Assembly: GCF_009769735.1 (NCBI RefSeq)
Contig: NZ_WSRO01000002.1
Span: 8,357,001-8,421,000 of the forward strand
Length of the DNA stretch: 64,000 nucleotides
Source: Streptomyces sp. BA2
GTDB taxonomy: Bacteria > Actinomycetota > Actinomycetes > Streptomycetales > Streptomycetaceae
Direction of reading: 5' to 3'
The translations under genes and the position numbers were made by a program. Below, piece by piece: positions 9,115-17,074 of this stretch. Positions within the stretch are counted from its first letter, which is position 1. Every line of letters starts with the position of its first letter. The notes beneath the pieces are model-generated. The model made no database searches. It was not told the DNA's origin and worked only from the letters and a program-made list of their open reading frames with translations.

Positions 9115-9130
9115 ATGAACAGCTCTTCAT
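9115..9130. promoter_or_regulatory. SmtB/NmtR-type operator dyad
   Basis: ATGAA (9115-9119) and TTCAT (9126-9130) flank six bases; the core TGAACAGCTCTTCA closely follows the TGAA-N6-TTCA half-site arrangement of SmtB/ArsR operators. It lies between the ATPase start (58 bp away) and the regulator start (30 bp away), where it could repress both. Confidence 0.65.
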
Positions 9131-9160
9131 GCGTACATGTGTCGTCGATAGGATGCTGCC

Positions 9161-9526
9161 ATGGGTCACGGAGTCGACGACAAGAGCACCGCCACCACGC
9201 GCGAACGCCTGGACACCGTGGGGGCCGCCGACGTCGCCGCCACCCTCCAGGCCCTGGCGACACCCTCACGGCTGCTGATCCTCGCCCGTCTGCAGGAGGG
9301 CCCTTGCGCGGCCGGCGATCTGGCCGACGCGGTCGGCATGGAGCAGTCGGCCTGCTCCCACCAGTTGCGTCTGCTGCGCAACCTCGGCCTCATCACCGGC
9401 GAACGGCACGGCCGCTCCGTCATATACGCCCTCTACGACCACCACGTGGCCGAACTCCTCGACCAGGCGCTCTTCCACGTCGAGCACCTGCGCCTCGGTC
9501 TGCGGGACACACCGCAGGGCGGCTAG
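9161..9526 (+). CDS. nmtR: ArsR/SmtB-family metal sensor, NmtR-like
   Basis: 121 residues from ATG 9161. It begins MGHGV, matching mycobacterial NmtR, whose N-terminal Gly2/His3 contribute to Ni(II)/Co(II) binding. The winged helix has [19 protein letters not shown], and the alpha-5 region [21 protein letters not shown] keeps the D-x-H and H-x-x-H ligands. Metal binding should release DNA and derepress the divergent P1B-4 ATPase. Assignment to the NmtR branch rests on the N-terminus plus alpha-5 ligand pattern; selectivity for Ni over Co is not decided by sequence alone. Confidence 0.88.
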   Translation: MGHGVDDKSTATTRERLDTVGAADVAATLQALATPSRLLILARLQEGPCAAGDLADAVGMEQSACSHQLRLLRNLGLITGERHGRSVIYALYDHHVAELLDQALFHVEHLRLGLRDTPQGG

Positions 9527-9575
9527 CCTGAGGGTGATCTTCAGTGGTGAGCTCTTGATTCCGCAGGTGAGACAG

Positions 9576-9983
9576 ATGAGGGAGTACGGCGTGTGGCCCG
9601 TGGTGGCGGTCGTGGCCGTCGGCGGTGCGATCGGCGCGTCCGCCCGCTATGGCGCGTCCCTGATCTGGCCGACCGCCCCCGGCACCTTCCCCACGACGAC
9701 GTTCCTGGTGAACGTCGTCGGATGCGCGATCATGGGTGTCTTCATGGTGATCCTCACCGAAATGCGGACACCGCACCGCCTGTTGCGGCCCTTCTTCGGC
9801 ACCGGCGTGCTCGGTGGCTTCACCACTTTCTCCACCTACGCCGTGGACATCGAGCGCCTGGTGGAGGGCGGCCACGCCGGCACGGGCCTGGCCTATCTCG
9901 GACTGACGCTGCTCGCGGCCCTCGCGGCAGTGTGGAGTGCGTCGTGGGCGACCCGCCGCATCGTGGTGCTGAGGCGGACATGA
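9576..9983 (+). CDS. crcB: CrcB/Fluc fluoride channel subunit
   Basis: 135 residues from ATG 9576, with AGGTGAG seven bases before it; a GTG at 9534 would add a non-membrane leader. Four hydrophobic helices are visible, with [11 protein letters not shown] near the start, [12 protein letters not shown] in helix 2 and the Phe-box/Na+ site region [14 protein letters not shown] in helix 3. Fluc channels export F- by passive permeation as antiparallel dimers. It is followed by a DUF190 gene and a second crcB, so the pair may form a heterodimer. No fluoride riboswitch was recognised upstream. Confidence 0.93.
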   Translation: MREYGVWPVVAVVAVGGAIGASARYGASLIWPTAPGTFPTTTFLVNVVGCAIMGVFMVILTEMRTPHRLLRPFFGTGVLGGFTTFSTYAVDIERLVEGGHAGTGLAYLGLTLLAALAAVWSASWATRRIVVLRRT

Positions 9984-10030
9984 CCAGGTGGAGGCGAACA
10001 TGACCAGGCGGAGGCGGACATGACCAGACT
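9971..10030 (+). repeat. Three tandem 20-bp units carrying the crcB stop / DUF190 start
   Basis: Units start at 9971, 9991 and 10011, each reading GAGGCGRACATGACCAG plus three variable bases. Each holds a GAGG ribosome-site-like run and an ATGA. In the first, ATGA contains the crcB stop (9981-9983); the third ATG (10020) is the DUF190 start. The first two ATGs open only seven-codon frames. It looks like a recent tandem duplication of a coupled stop/start junction. Confidence 0.8.
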
Positions 10031-10370
10031 GACGGGCACGGCCCTGCGCGTGACGGTCTTCATCGGCGAGACCGACATCTGGCACCACAAGCCGGTCTAC
10101 TCGGAGATCGTCCACCGCGCCCGCAAGGCGGGCCTCGCGGGCGCCAGCGTCTTCCGCGGCATCGAGGGATTCGGCGCCTCGTCGCTCATCCACACGCAGC
10201 GGCTCCTCTCGCTGAGCGAGGACCTGCCGGTCGCGGTCGTGATCGTGGACGACGAGGACAAGATCCGCGCGTTCCTGCCGCAGCTCGACGAGCTGGTCAC
10301 CGAGGGCCTTGTGATCCTCGACGACTGCGAGGTCATCCGGTACGTGGGCCGGGGCGAGGCCGAGCAGTGA
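10020..10370 (+). CDS. DUF190 (PII-like fold) protein associated with CrcB
   Basis: 116 residues from ATG 10020. [43 protein letters not shown] is the conserved DUF190 start, and the rest ([25 protein letters not shown]) fits the ferredoxin-like PII-type fold. Function is not established; the recurring gene neighbourhood with crcB suggests a regulatory or accessory role in fluoride handling. Its start lies in the last of three tandem 20-bp copies, and its stop TGA overlaps the GTG of the next crcB (GTGA at 10367), so all three genes are likely co-translated. Confidence 0.9.
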   Translation: MTRLTGTALRVTVFIGETDIWHHKPVYSEIVHRARKAGLAGASVFRGIEGFGASSLIHTQRLLSLSEDLPVAVVIVDDEDKIRAFLPQLDELVTEGLVILDDCEVIRYVGRGEAEQ

Positions 10371-10741
10371 ACTGGCTCTGCGTGGTGGCAGGGGCGATGA
10401 TCGGCGCCCCGCTGCGGTTCCTCACCGACCGTGCCGTGCAGGCCAGGCACGACACGGTCTTCCCGTGGGGGACGTTCGCGGTCAACGTGGCGGGCAGCCT
10501 GGTCCTCGGCGTGCTCACCGGCGCGACCGTCGCGGGCGCCGTCTCCTCCCACACCCAGCTGCTCCTCGGTACCGGCCTGTGCGGCGCCCTGACGACGTAC
10601 TCGACCTTCTCGTACGAGACGCTGCGGCTCTCCGAGGGCGGGGCCAGGTTCTACGCGGTGGCCAATGTCGTGGCGAGTGTGGTCGCGGCGCTCGGCGCGG
10701 TCTTCGTGGGCGTCGCGTCGGCGGAGGCGGTGTGGGGCTGA
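10367..10741 (+). CDS. crcB: CrcB/Fluc fluoride channel subunit, second copy
   Basis: 124 residues from GTG 10367, overlapping the DUF190 stop. It has [31 protein letters not shown] and [16 protein letters not shown], the matching elements of the upstream copy. The two copies are clearly divergent from each other, as in species that use two-gene heterodimeric Fluc channels. It is followed directly by two stem-loops that end the operon. Confidence 0.92.
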   Translation: MNWLCVVAGAMIGAPLRFLTDRAVQARHDTVFPWGTFAVNVAGSLVLGVLTGATVAGAVSSHTQLLLGTGLCGALTTYSTFSYETLRLSEGGARFYAVANVVASVVAALGAVFVGVASAEAVWG

Positions 10742-10759
10742 CAGGCCCTCAGCCACTGC

Positions 10760-10818
10760 CAGGGCGCCGGCGGCCAGTGCCACCGGCGCCCTGCGCGACC
10801 GGGAGGGGGCGCTCCCGG
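10760..10818. terminator. Two adjacent stem-loops between crcB and the TPR gene
   Basis: An 11-bp perfect stem, CAGGGCGCCGG (10760-10770) with CCGGCGCCCTG (10783-10793), is followed by CCGGGAG (10799-10805) pairing with CTCCCGG (10812-10818). They lie between convergent genes and probably terminate both; neither has a U-run, as is usual in GC-rich actinobacteria. Confidence 0.7.
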
Positions 10819-10820
10819 GA

Positions 10821-11168
10821 TCAGGCCTCGGCGAAGTCCCCCGAGAGGGCTGCCGCCATCCGCAGGTGCGGGGCCGCGTCCGCGTCCCGTCCCTGCCGCT
10901 CGAGCGTGCGGCCGAGCAGCAGCCTGGCGTACTGCTCGACGGGGTCGAGCTCGATGACCGTACGCAACTCGCTCTCCGCGCGCCGCAGTTGCGCCGAGTG
11001 GTAGTAGGCGCGGGCAAGCAGCAGACGCGGGGCGACCTGCTCCGGTACCTCGTCGGCCAGGGCGGCGAGGATCCGCGCCGCCGTGGCGTACTCCTTGGCG
11101 TCGAAGAACTGCCGCGCGCGCTCCCAGCGCTCCGCCGCGGTTCCGTGGTCGTAGTACGTCGTGTCCAC
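10821..11168 (-). CDS. Small tetratricopeptide-repeat protein
   Basis: 115 residues from GTG 11168, which has a perfect AAGGAGG six bases upstream; an ATG at 11192 would leave that site inside the gene. The sequence is helical with three TPR-like units (AAERWERARQFFDAKEYATAARILAAL, APRLLLARAYYHSAQLRRAESELRTVIELDP, EQYARLLLGRTLERQGRDADAAPHLRMA). TPRs mediate protein contacts; the partner is not evident. It is convergent with the crcB operon and divergent from the pirin gene. Confidence 0.85.
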   Translation of the reverse strand: MDTTYYDHGTAAERWERARQFFDAKEYATAARILAALADEVPEQVAPRLLLARAYYHSAQLRRAESELRTVIELDPVEQYARLLLGRTLERQGRDADAAPHLRMAAALSGDFAEA

Positions 11169-11314
11169 TGTCGCCTCCTTCGAGCCGTCCAACGGCCACA
11201 GGTAGTTAAAAATTCCACTAAGGGGCCCTCGGTGGCGGAGCAGGGACGACGGAGTCCGGAATGACCGGGGCGCGTGCCTGACGACCGGTACCCCACGGGT
11301 CTAGGTTGTGCGGC

Positions 11315-12280
11315 ATGAGCAATCTTGATCGCGAGGCGGTCCCGTCCCTGTGCGGCGGTCGCGGGTTCGTCGTCGCCGAACCGGTCCGGGAACTCCTCAG
11401 CCCCAGAAAGGTCAAGCTCGGCGAGTCCACCGAGGTCCGCCGCCTGCTGCCCAACCTGGGCCGCCGCATGGTCGGCGCCTGGTGCTTCGTGGACCACTAC
11501 GGCCCCGACGACATCGCGGACGAGCCCGGCATGCAGGTGGGGCCGCACCCCCACATGGGCCTGCAGACGGTGAGCTGGCTGCACGAAGGCGAGGTCCTGC
11601 ACCGTGACTCCACGGGCAGCCTCCAGACGATCGGCCCCCGCGAGCTGGGCCTGATGACCTCGGGCCGGGCGATCTCGCACTCCGAGGAGAGCCCCAGGGC
11701 CCACGCCCGCCTCCTGCACGGCGCCCAGCTGTGGGTGGCGCTGCCCGACGTCCACCGCGGCACCGACCCGCGCTTCGAGCACCACGCGGAGCTGCCCCTG
11801 GTCACGGCCCCCGGCCTGACGGCGACCCTCATCCTGGGCACGGTCGACGGCGCCACGTCACCCGGCACGACCTACACCCCGATCGTCGGCGCCGACCTCG
11901 CCCTGACCCGCGACGCGGACGTACGCCTCCCCTTGAACCCCGACTTCGAGTACGCGGTCCTCAGCATGTCCGGCGAAACCCGCGTGGACGGCGTCCCGGT
12001 CCTGCCCGGCTCGATGCTGTACCTGGGCTGCGGCCGCACCGAACTCCCGCTGCACGCCGAGTCGGACGCGGGCCTGATGCTCCTGGGCGGCGAGCCGTTC
12101 GACGAGGAACTGATCATGTGGTGGAACTTCATCGGGCGGTCGAACGAGGAGATCGCAAGGGCACGGGCCGACTGGATGGAAAGCACCCGCTTCGGAGAGG
12201 TGAAGGGTTACGACGGCGAACGGATCCCCGCACCGGATCTGCCGCCGGTGCCGCTGAAGGCGCGGGGGCGCATGCGCTGA
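11315..12280 (+). CDS. Pirin-family cupin protein
   Basis: 321 residues from ATG 11315; no clear Shine-Dalgarno, so it may be nearly leaderless. The N-terminal cupin keeps the pirin metal ligands in VGPHPHMGLQTVSWLHEGEVLHRDS and the ISHSEESP segment, and the C-terminal cupin follows to HGAQLWVALPD. Bacterial pirins bind Fe(II)/Fe(III), and some act as quercetin 2,3-dioxygenases or modulate pyruvate dehydrogenase; the role here is open. It is transcribed away from the TPR gene. Confidence 0.9.
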   Translation: MSNLDREAVPSLCGGRGFVVAEPVRELLSPRKVKLGESTEVRRLLPNLGRRMVGAWCFVDHYGPDDIADEPGMQVGPHPHMGLQTVSWLHEGEVLHRDSTGSLQTIGPRELGLMTSGRAISHSEESPRAHARLLHGAQLWVALPDVHRGTDPRFEHHAELPLVTAPGLTATLILGTVDGATSPGTTYTPIVGADLALTRDADVRLPLNPDFEYAVLSMSGETRVDGVPVLPGSMLYLGCGRTELPLHAESDAGLMLLGGEPFDEELIMWWNFIGRSNEEIARARADWMESTRFGEVKGYDGERIPAPDLPPVPLKARGRMR

Positions 12281-12515
12281 CCGGCCTCGCATGGGAAATG
12301 CCATGGATGTGGATTTAGGTAAGTTGCCGAATGCCTGGTCATATTTGGCGTATTGCGATAGCCGTGTAACGCGCGGCGTTCATGCGACGCAGACTTACTC
12401 GGGCCCGTGCGGCGAATCGTGTGCGTGACGCGTCAGGAGATTTTCCTGAGGGGAGCCCAGGGGTGTGTCCTGCCCTTGCCTCGGCCCGCAATGCGACGCG
12501 TCAGATTGGATACCT

Positions 12516-12896
12516 GTGAGCAATATCGACCCGATGTCCGGGCCCCATGCCTACGGCCAGTCCCCCCAGCCCCCGCAGCCCCTGCAGCCGCAGCCCCCGC
12601 GCCGCCACGAGCGGAACCAGAGCACTGCTCGACGGGTGGCCCTGGCTGTCCACACGATCGCTGACATCGCGGCCGTGTTCCTCGGTATGTGGATCGTGCT
12701 CTATCTGCTCGATGCAAATGAGGCGAATATCTTCGTCGAGTTCGTGCACGGAACGGCCGACTGGCTGGCCTGGTGGTCACAGGATGTTTTCACGATGGAC
12801 ACAGAGGGGCTTCGAGTTCTCCTCAATTACGGTCTGCCGGCTGTGATTTATCTGCTGGTCGGTCATGGGATCGCTGCCCGGCTCAGCCGGGCGTGA
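12516..12896 (+). CDS. Small two-helix membrane protein, uncharacterised
   Basis: About 126 residues from GTG 12516 (SNIDPMSGPHAYG...); ATG 12534 is an alternative. A Pro/Gln-rich cytoplasmic-looking head is followed by a hydrophobic helix (VALAVHTIADIAAVFLGMWIVLYLL), an acidic/aromatic loop with three tryptophans, and a second helix (LLNYGLPAVIYLLVGHGIAARL). I do not recognise the family. The 235-bp upstream region is less GC-rich than its neighbours and likely holds the promoter. Downstream, the sequence CGTGACGCATT is repeated in tandem between this gene and the convergent operon. Confidence 0.65.
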   Translation: MSNIDPMSGPHAYGQSPQPPQPLQPQPPRRHERNQSTARRVALAVHTIADIAAVFLGMWIVLYLLDANEANIFVEFVHGTADWLAWWSQDVFTMDTEGLRVLLNYGLPAVIYLLVGHGIAARLSRA

Positions 12897-12941
12897 CGCA
12901 TTCGTGACGCATTAGAGCTCAGTTCTGTGGGAGGCGAGGCT

Positions 12942-13664
12942 TCAGCGGGCCGCGGTGACGAGGCCTTCCAGTTGGTGTGCCAGTTCTGGGCTCGGTTGAG
13001 GGACGGCGTTGAAGTCGCCCACCTGGTCGACGTCCAGGTCCTCCACCGCGCCCTTGACCGCGGATTCGGAGATGGCGGCGCCGTGGTCGGGCAGGTTGAT
13101 GTACACCGTCACCCCGCAGCCCGGTGCGGGGGCCGCGTCGACGACCTCATGGGGCACCGGTGTGTACTGGCTCGGCCAGTCCTCGAGCGCGGACATCTGC
13201 TGGGCCCAGTGCTTGGCGTCACGCCATTCGCCGCGGCGCAGGTGCAGCAGGTACAGGCACAGGGCGCCGGTGGCTTCGCCGCCGCCGGCGGCGAACTGGA
13301 GCCAGAACTGGGCTCCCTCTTCCCGGTCGGCGAGGACGAGCAGGCAGGCGAAGGCGAGCGCGCCGCCGGAGTCGCGGAAGGTGTCGAAGCGGGCCAGGCG
13401 GCGGACGGCGTCGTCGTCGTGAATGACGCCCTGGCACAGGGCCCGCAGGTCGACGGCGGCCCGCTCGTGCAGCAGCAGAGGTGCCCCTACCGGCCGGGCC
13501 GAGCCGGTAGGGGGTTCGGTGAGGGTCTGCATCCAGCGCAGTTCCAGGAGTTGCTCGGTGATGCGCCGCTGGGAAGCAGCCTGATGTGCCGCGGTGTAGT
13601 CGCCCTCGAAGATCCGGGCCCGGGCAAGGGCTTCTTCGATGGTGCGCGGTTCCTCCGGGCGCAT
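12942..13664 (-). CDS. Uncharacterised protein, third gene of a sigma-factor-like operon
   Basis: 240 residues from ATG 13664, with GAGGAG ten bases upstream; ATG 13682 overlaps the previous gene and is also possible. The N-terminal half is helical (PRTIEEALARARIFEGDYTAAHQAASQRRITEQLLELRWMQ, LRRGEWRDAKHWAQQM) and resembles TPR/SPO-like scaffolds; the C-terminal half contains GCGVTVYINLPDHGAAISESAVKGAVEDLDVD. No signal peptide or membrane segment. It follows the sigma-like gene by 7 bp or overlaps it, so it may act with it, possibly as a regulator; that is inference only. Confidence 0.7.
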   Translation of the reverse strand: MRPEEPRTIEEALARARIFEGDYTAAHQAASQRRITEQLLELRWMQTLTEPPTGSARPVGAPLLLHERAAVDLRALCQGVIHDDDAVRRLARFDTFRDSGGALAFACLLVLADREEGAQFWLQFAAGGGEATGALCLYLLHLRRGEWRDAKHWAQQMSALEDWPSQYTPVPHEVVDAAPAPGCGVTVYINLPDHGAAISESAVKGAVEDLDVDQVGDFNAVPQPSPELAHQLEGLVTAAR

Positions 13665-13671
13665 GTCGGTC

Positions 13672-14283
13672 TCACTCCTCATCGTCGACGTCCTCGCCGA
13701 TCGCCAGCTCAAGATCCGCCGCCAGCCTCCGTTTGGCGGCACGACGGGTGGAGCGGACAGTTGCCTGGCACACGCCCATCACCAGAGCGATGCTCTTCGT
13801 GGTGAAGCCGAGGGCGTACTGCAGCACCATGACATCAAACTGGCGCTCCGGCAGGTGGGCCATGGCCTGATAAAGGCCCAGGCCGTCCTCCAACTCGCTA
13901 ACCTGCGCCCGGAATTCCTGGCGAAAGTTGTCCATGATGGGCTCGCATGCCGCACGCACGGCGCGCTCGAAGGCCAGGGTCTCCAACGCGGCCGCGGTGC
14001 GGCCCCGCACTTCGAGTTCCCCGGCGACGCGCTCCTTGAGCAGCGTCCAGGCGAACGCTTCGAGGTCCTCCTGGGCGGTGGCCCGCTGCCAGATGACGGC
14101 CAGGAAGACGAAGGTGGCGTCGACCAGCCGGTCCGCGGCGGCCCTGTCGCCGAGCTGCACCCGGGCGTACTCGAAGTACGCCTGGTGGTACAGCTTGTGG
14201 AAGGCCCAGAACGCCGGTGGCATTACTTCGCTCGGCTCACGCAGCGCGCGCTCCCCGCGGTCGTCGGGAGGCTGTCCGGTCAT
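13672..14283 (-). CDS. ECF-like sigma factor
   Basis: 203 residues from ATG 14283 with AAGGAGG six bases upstream. A region-2-like helical block (FHKLYHQAYFEYARVQLGDRAAADRLVDATFVFLAVIWQRA) and a region-4-like helix-turn-helix (YQAMAHLPERQFDVMVLQYALGFTTKSIALVMGVCQATVRSTRRAAKRRLA) are visible, separated by an unusually long linker. This suggests an RNA polymerase sigma-70 family member of the ECF type. Its start overlaps the stop of a 63-residue gene by ATGA, and a third gene follows immediately. No classical anti-sigma with a membrane helix is present. Confidence 0.75.
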   Translation of the reverse strand: MTGQPPDDRGERALREPSEVMPPAFWAFHKLYHQAYFEYARVQLGDRAAADRLVDATFVFLAVIWQRATAQEDLEAFAWTLLKERVAGELEVRGRTAAALETLAFERAVRAACEPIMDNFRQEFRAQVSELEDGLGLYQAMAHLPERQFDVMVLQYALGFTTKSIALVMGVCQATVRSTRRAAKRRLAADLELAIGEDVDDEE

Positions 14284-14471
14284 CGGCCGCCTCCTTCGTC
14301 CAGGCCGGCAGCCTTGGGGTGGGCTGCGGGCTGTTGCTCGATGAGGGTTGCTGCACCCACCCGGACCCCGGCACCAAGAAGGCGCCGCAGGCCGGAGCGC
14401 ACGTCGGGCGCGAAAGCCCGCGCCGCCGCTGCCGTGGCCAGCGCGAGGCTGGCAACGTCGTCGAGTGTCAC
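14280..14471 (-). CDS. 63-residue leader gene of the sigma-like operon
   Basis: Starts at GTG 14471, with AAAGGGA six bases before it, and ends in TGA overlapping the ATG of the sigma-like gene (ATGA). It is Ala/Leu-rich and likely helical (LDDVASLALATAAAARAFAPDVRSGLRRLL), with no clear domain or membrane segment. The overlap and ribosome site argue that it is real and co-translated. Function unknown. Confidence 0.6.
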   Translation of the reverse strand: MTLDDVASLALATAAAARAFAPDVRSGLRRLLGAGVRVGAATLIEQQPAAHPKAAGLDEGGGR

Positions 14472-14887
14472 CTGTGGTCCCTTTGATCTCACACAGCGTC
14501 GGCAGCGACTCGTCCCCGCTCGTCAACTGGCCACGCCTGGAGCCTCGTTGCTCCTGACGAGAAGGAAACCGTTCCTGGGGGCCTGTTCGTGCAATGCACT
14601 TCACCACAGTTTTTAACGGAGAGTAGCTTTCCGGTTACGGCAAATATCGAGCGCGAGTTCAGCTCTCGCCAGCCAGTCCGCGCCACCCTTTGCGCCACCC
14701 CTGTCACCTGCGCGACGGTCGACGCGACCACCCATCTGCCATGATTTGCGCAAACCCTCCGTGTTCATTTCGCTATGTAGATGTGACTGAGGTCACCTAC
14801 ATGCCTGCGCCGTTCTGAGCCGACGCGCGACTGTCAGTGCCGAGTGCAAGGCTGGTGGTGTCACAAGGACCTGCGAAGGGAATCGTC
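14472..14887. promoter_or_regulatory. Divergent promoter region between the sigma-like operon and the VOC gene
   Basis: A 416-bp spacer without a convincing gene. An AT-richer stretch near 14600-14650 is the likely promoter of the leftward operon. A long dyad sits at 14775-14802: ATGTAGATGTGAC, four bases, then GTCACCTACAT, with a two-base bulge in the left arm, about 86 bp upstream of the VOC start. It could be an operator for the rightward gene. Confidence 0.4.
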
Positions 14888-15685
14888 GTGATCACCACTG
14901 ACCTCACTCCCGGCTCACCCTGTTGGCTCGATCTCGGTGCCCCCGACGTCCGGGCCGCCGCGGCCTTCTACGGCGCGGTGCTCGGCTGGGAGTACGAGTC
15001 CATGGGCGAGGCCGAGGACATGGAAGGCGGCATGTTCCAGAAGGACGGCAAGACCGTCGCCGGACTCGGCAAGCTCACCGAGGAGGGCGCGCGCCCCGCC
15101 TGGATGATCTATTACACGGTCACGGACGCGGACGCCACGACTCAGGCCGTGGAGCGCGCGGGTGGCACGGTGCGGGTAGCGCCGAGGGACCTTGACGACT
15201 GGGGACGGATGGCCCAGTACAGCGACCCGCTGGGAGGCCAGTTCGCCGTCTGGCAGCCAGGGACGAACTCGGGCTTCGAGCTGGCGGACGACCCGGGCTC
15301 GCTGTCCTGGACCGAGCTGTTCACGAGCGACGTCGCCGCCGCGAAGGAGTTCTACGGCGGTGTCCTCGGCTGGCAGTTCAGCAACATGGAACTGCCGGGC
15401 GGCGCGGGGACGTACACCCTCGTCACTCCTGCCGGACTGCCCGAGGAGCGCATGCAGGGCGGCCTGATGGAGCTCAGCAAGGAGGACCTCGCGCTGACGG
15501 GCGGGCGGCCGTACTGGCACCCGGTCTTCGCCGTCGCCGACTGCGACGCGGCGGTCGCCCAGGTCACCGGGAACGGCGGCAGCGTACAGATGGGGCCCGA
15601 AGACGTGGAGGGCGTCGGCCGCCTGGCCGTCTGCCTCGATCCGTCGAACGCGGACTTCGTGGTGCTCACGCCCGCCGAGAGCTGA
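14888..15685 (+). CDS. Two-domain VOC (glyoxalase/bleomycin-resistance fold) protein, Cfp30B-like
   Basis: 265 residues from GTG 14888, with GAAGGGA seven bases upstream. Two VOC halves are visible: PCWLDLGAPDVRAAAAFYGAVLGWEYE through GGQFAVWQP, then LSWTELFTSDVAAAKEFYGGVLGWQF through ADFVVLTP. Resembles the mycobacterial antigen Cfp30B, annotated as a glyoxalase-like or hydroxylase-like protein. The usual glyoxalase metal ligands are not clearly conserved, so the substrate and chemistry are not assigned. It is a single gene, convergent with the dGTPase. Confidence 0.85.
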   Translation: MITTDLTPGSPCWLDLGAPDVRAAAAFYGAVLGWEYESMGEAEDMEGGMFQKDGKTVAGLGKLTEEGARPAWMIYYTVTDADATTQAVERAGGTVRVAPRDLDDWGRMAQYSDPLGGQFAVWQPGTNSGFELADDPGSLSWTELFTSDVAAAKEFYGGVLGWQFSNMELPGGAGTYTLVTPAGLPEERMQGGLMELSKEDLALTGGRPYWHPVFAVADCDAAVAQVTGNGGSVQMGPEDVEGVGRLAVCLDPSNADFVVLTPAES

Positions 15686-15748
15686 GCCACGAGAGGCCCC
15701 ACCAGCGGTAGCCGCGTCGTCGATGCCCGGTGCCGTGGCCGCCCGATG

Positions 15749-17074
15749 TCACAGCCACACGTTGTCGTTGACCGAGCCCAGGCCCGTGCCGGACAGCCGG
15801 CGATGCAGTGCCAGCGCCTGGTCCTCGGTGAGCGAGGCGACATGGTCGGCGGCGGCGCGCAGCCGGTCGCCGTGCAGCGCAAGCTCCTCGGCTCGGTCCG
15901 GCGGCAGCAGCTCGGGCGCGTCATGGCTCCACCGCAGCAGTTCGCCGACCACCCGGCGCTTGCCGTGCTGCTGGGTGGCGAGCGCCGGGCGGTCGATGAC
16001 GTAGCACCACACCAGCTCCTTGAGCAGATCGCAGGCCGCCCGCCGCTCGGCCGGGATCACCAGGCGTGCCCCGTACCGGATCGCCGCGGTGCCGCCGACC
16101 TCCAGCTCGATCCCGCGGGTGAAGTACGCGATCAGGTCGGCTGTGCGCCGGTTGACCGCGACCGCGTCCTCGTGGCTGCCGCTGTAGGGGGCGTGCACCG
16201 CGAGCCGTTTGCCGATGTCCGCCATCAGGAGCAGCGCCGCATCGCGGTCGAAGTCCTCGCCCGCCCGCACCCGCTTGGCCTGTACGTAGTCCAGGAAGCG
16301 GCGGGTCTCGCGCTCGGTGTCGCCGCCCGCGGCGCCGTCCGGAGGGAACAGCGCGGCCAGCGGGATCAGGCCCGTACGGTAGAAGTCCTCCACGTCGTGG
16401 CAGGCGTAGGTGACATCGTCCGCCCAGTCCATCACCTGCTCCTCGACCGGCACCTCCGCGTCGGTGCGGCCCGCCCTCACCCACGCGAACGCCTCCCGGT
16501 CCGCGACGTACACGCCCCACTTCACGTGCCGCGCCGGATCCTGGTCGACCGGCGCCCGCTCCCACGGGTACTTGGTGGACGCGTCGAGACAGGCGCGGGT
16601 CAGATGCAGTCCGCGATGGCCCGGGTATTTGTGAGCGGCGAGGAAGGTCAGGACCCGCAGGGTCTGCGCATTGCCCTCGAAGCTGTCAAGGACGCCGTCC
16701 GCGAAGTGCAGCTCGTCCATCGTGTCGCGCAGCGCCAGCTCGCCGGCGTGCCCGAAGGGCGGATGGCCGATGTCGTGCGCCATGCAAGCCGCTTCGACGA
16801 GCGCCGGGTTGGGCCCGCCGTACTTGCGCTCAAGCCGCTCCGCCATGCGCCGGCCGAGCTGGGCCACCTTCATCGAGTGGGTCAGCCGGGTGTGGTAAGC
16901 GCCCAGCTCGGCGCTCGCCACCACCTGGCTCTTGCCCGCAAGCGCCCGCCACTGGGTCGAATACAGGATGCGGTCCACGTCGTGCTCGAAGCCGGACCGC
17001 TGCCCGTCGTCGGGAACCCGGCGCCGCAGGGAGTGCTGTTCGAGATCCTCATGGCTGTACAGGGCTGGTCGCAT
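15749..17074 (-). CDS. dgt: dGTP triphosphohydrolase-like HD-domain protein
   Basis: 441 residues from ATG 17074. The HD-domain metal ligands are visible as YHTRLTHSMKVAQLGR (first His), MAHDIGHPPFGHAGE (HD) and DWADDVTYACHDVEDF (distal Asp). These dNTPases split dGTP into deoxyguanosine and tripolyphosphate and influence the dNTP pool. Its first 26 bp overlap the 3' end of the upstream secreted hydrolase gene, in the same direction; this may simply reflect compact packing rather than a functional link. Actinobacterial family members of about 420-440 residues are normal. Confidence 0.88.
   Translation of the reverse strand: MRPALYSHEDLEQHSLRRRVPDDGQRSGFEHDVDRILYSTQWRALAGKSQVVASAELGAYHTRLTHSMKVAQLGRRMAERLERKYGGPNPALVEAACMAHDIGHPPFGHAGELALRDTMDELHFADGVLDSFEGNAQTLRVLTFLAAHKYPGHRGLHLTRACLDASTKYPWERAPVDQDPARHVKWGVYVADREAFAWVRAGRTDAEVPVEEQVMDWADDVTYACHDVEDFYRTGLIPLAALFPPDGAAGGDTERETRRFLDYVQAKRVRAGEDFDRDAALLLMADIGKRLAVHAPYSGSHEDAVAVNRRTADLIAYFTRGIELEVGGTAAIRYGARLVIPAERRAACDLLKELVWCYVIDRPALATQQHGKRRVVGELLRWSHDAPELLPPDRAEELALHGDRLRAAADHVASLTEDQALALHRRLSGTGLGSVNDNVWL

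Noticed and set aside
9527..9575. Fluoride riboswitch before crcB
   Set aside because: Some GGTGAT-like pieces are present, but the conserved pseudoknot core could not be assembled.
14489..14731. An 80-codon minus-strand frame upstream of the sigma-like operon
   Set aside because: It overlaps the expected promoter, has no ribosome site and no recognisable features.
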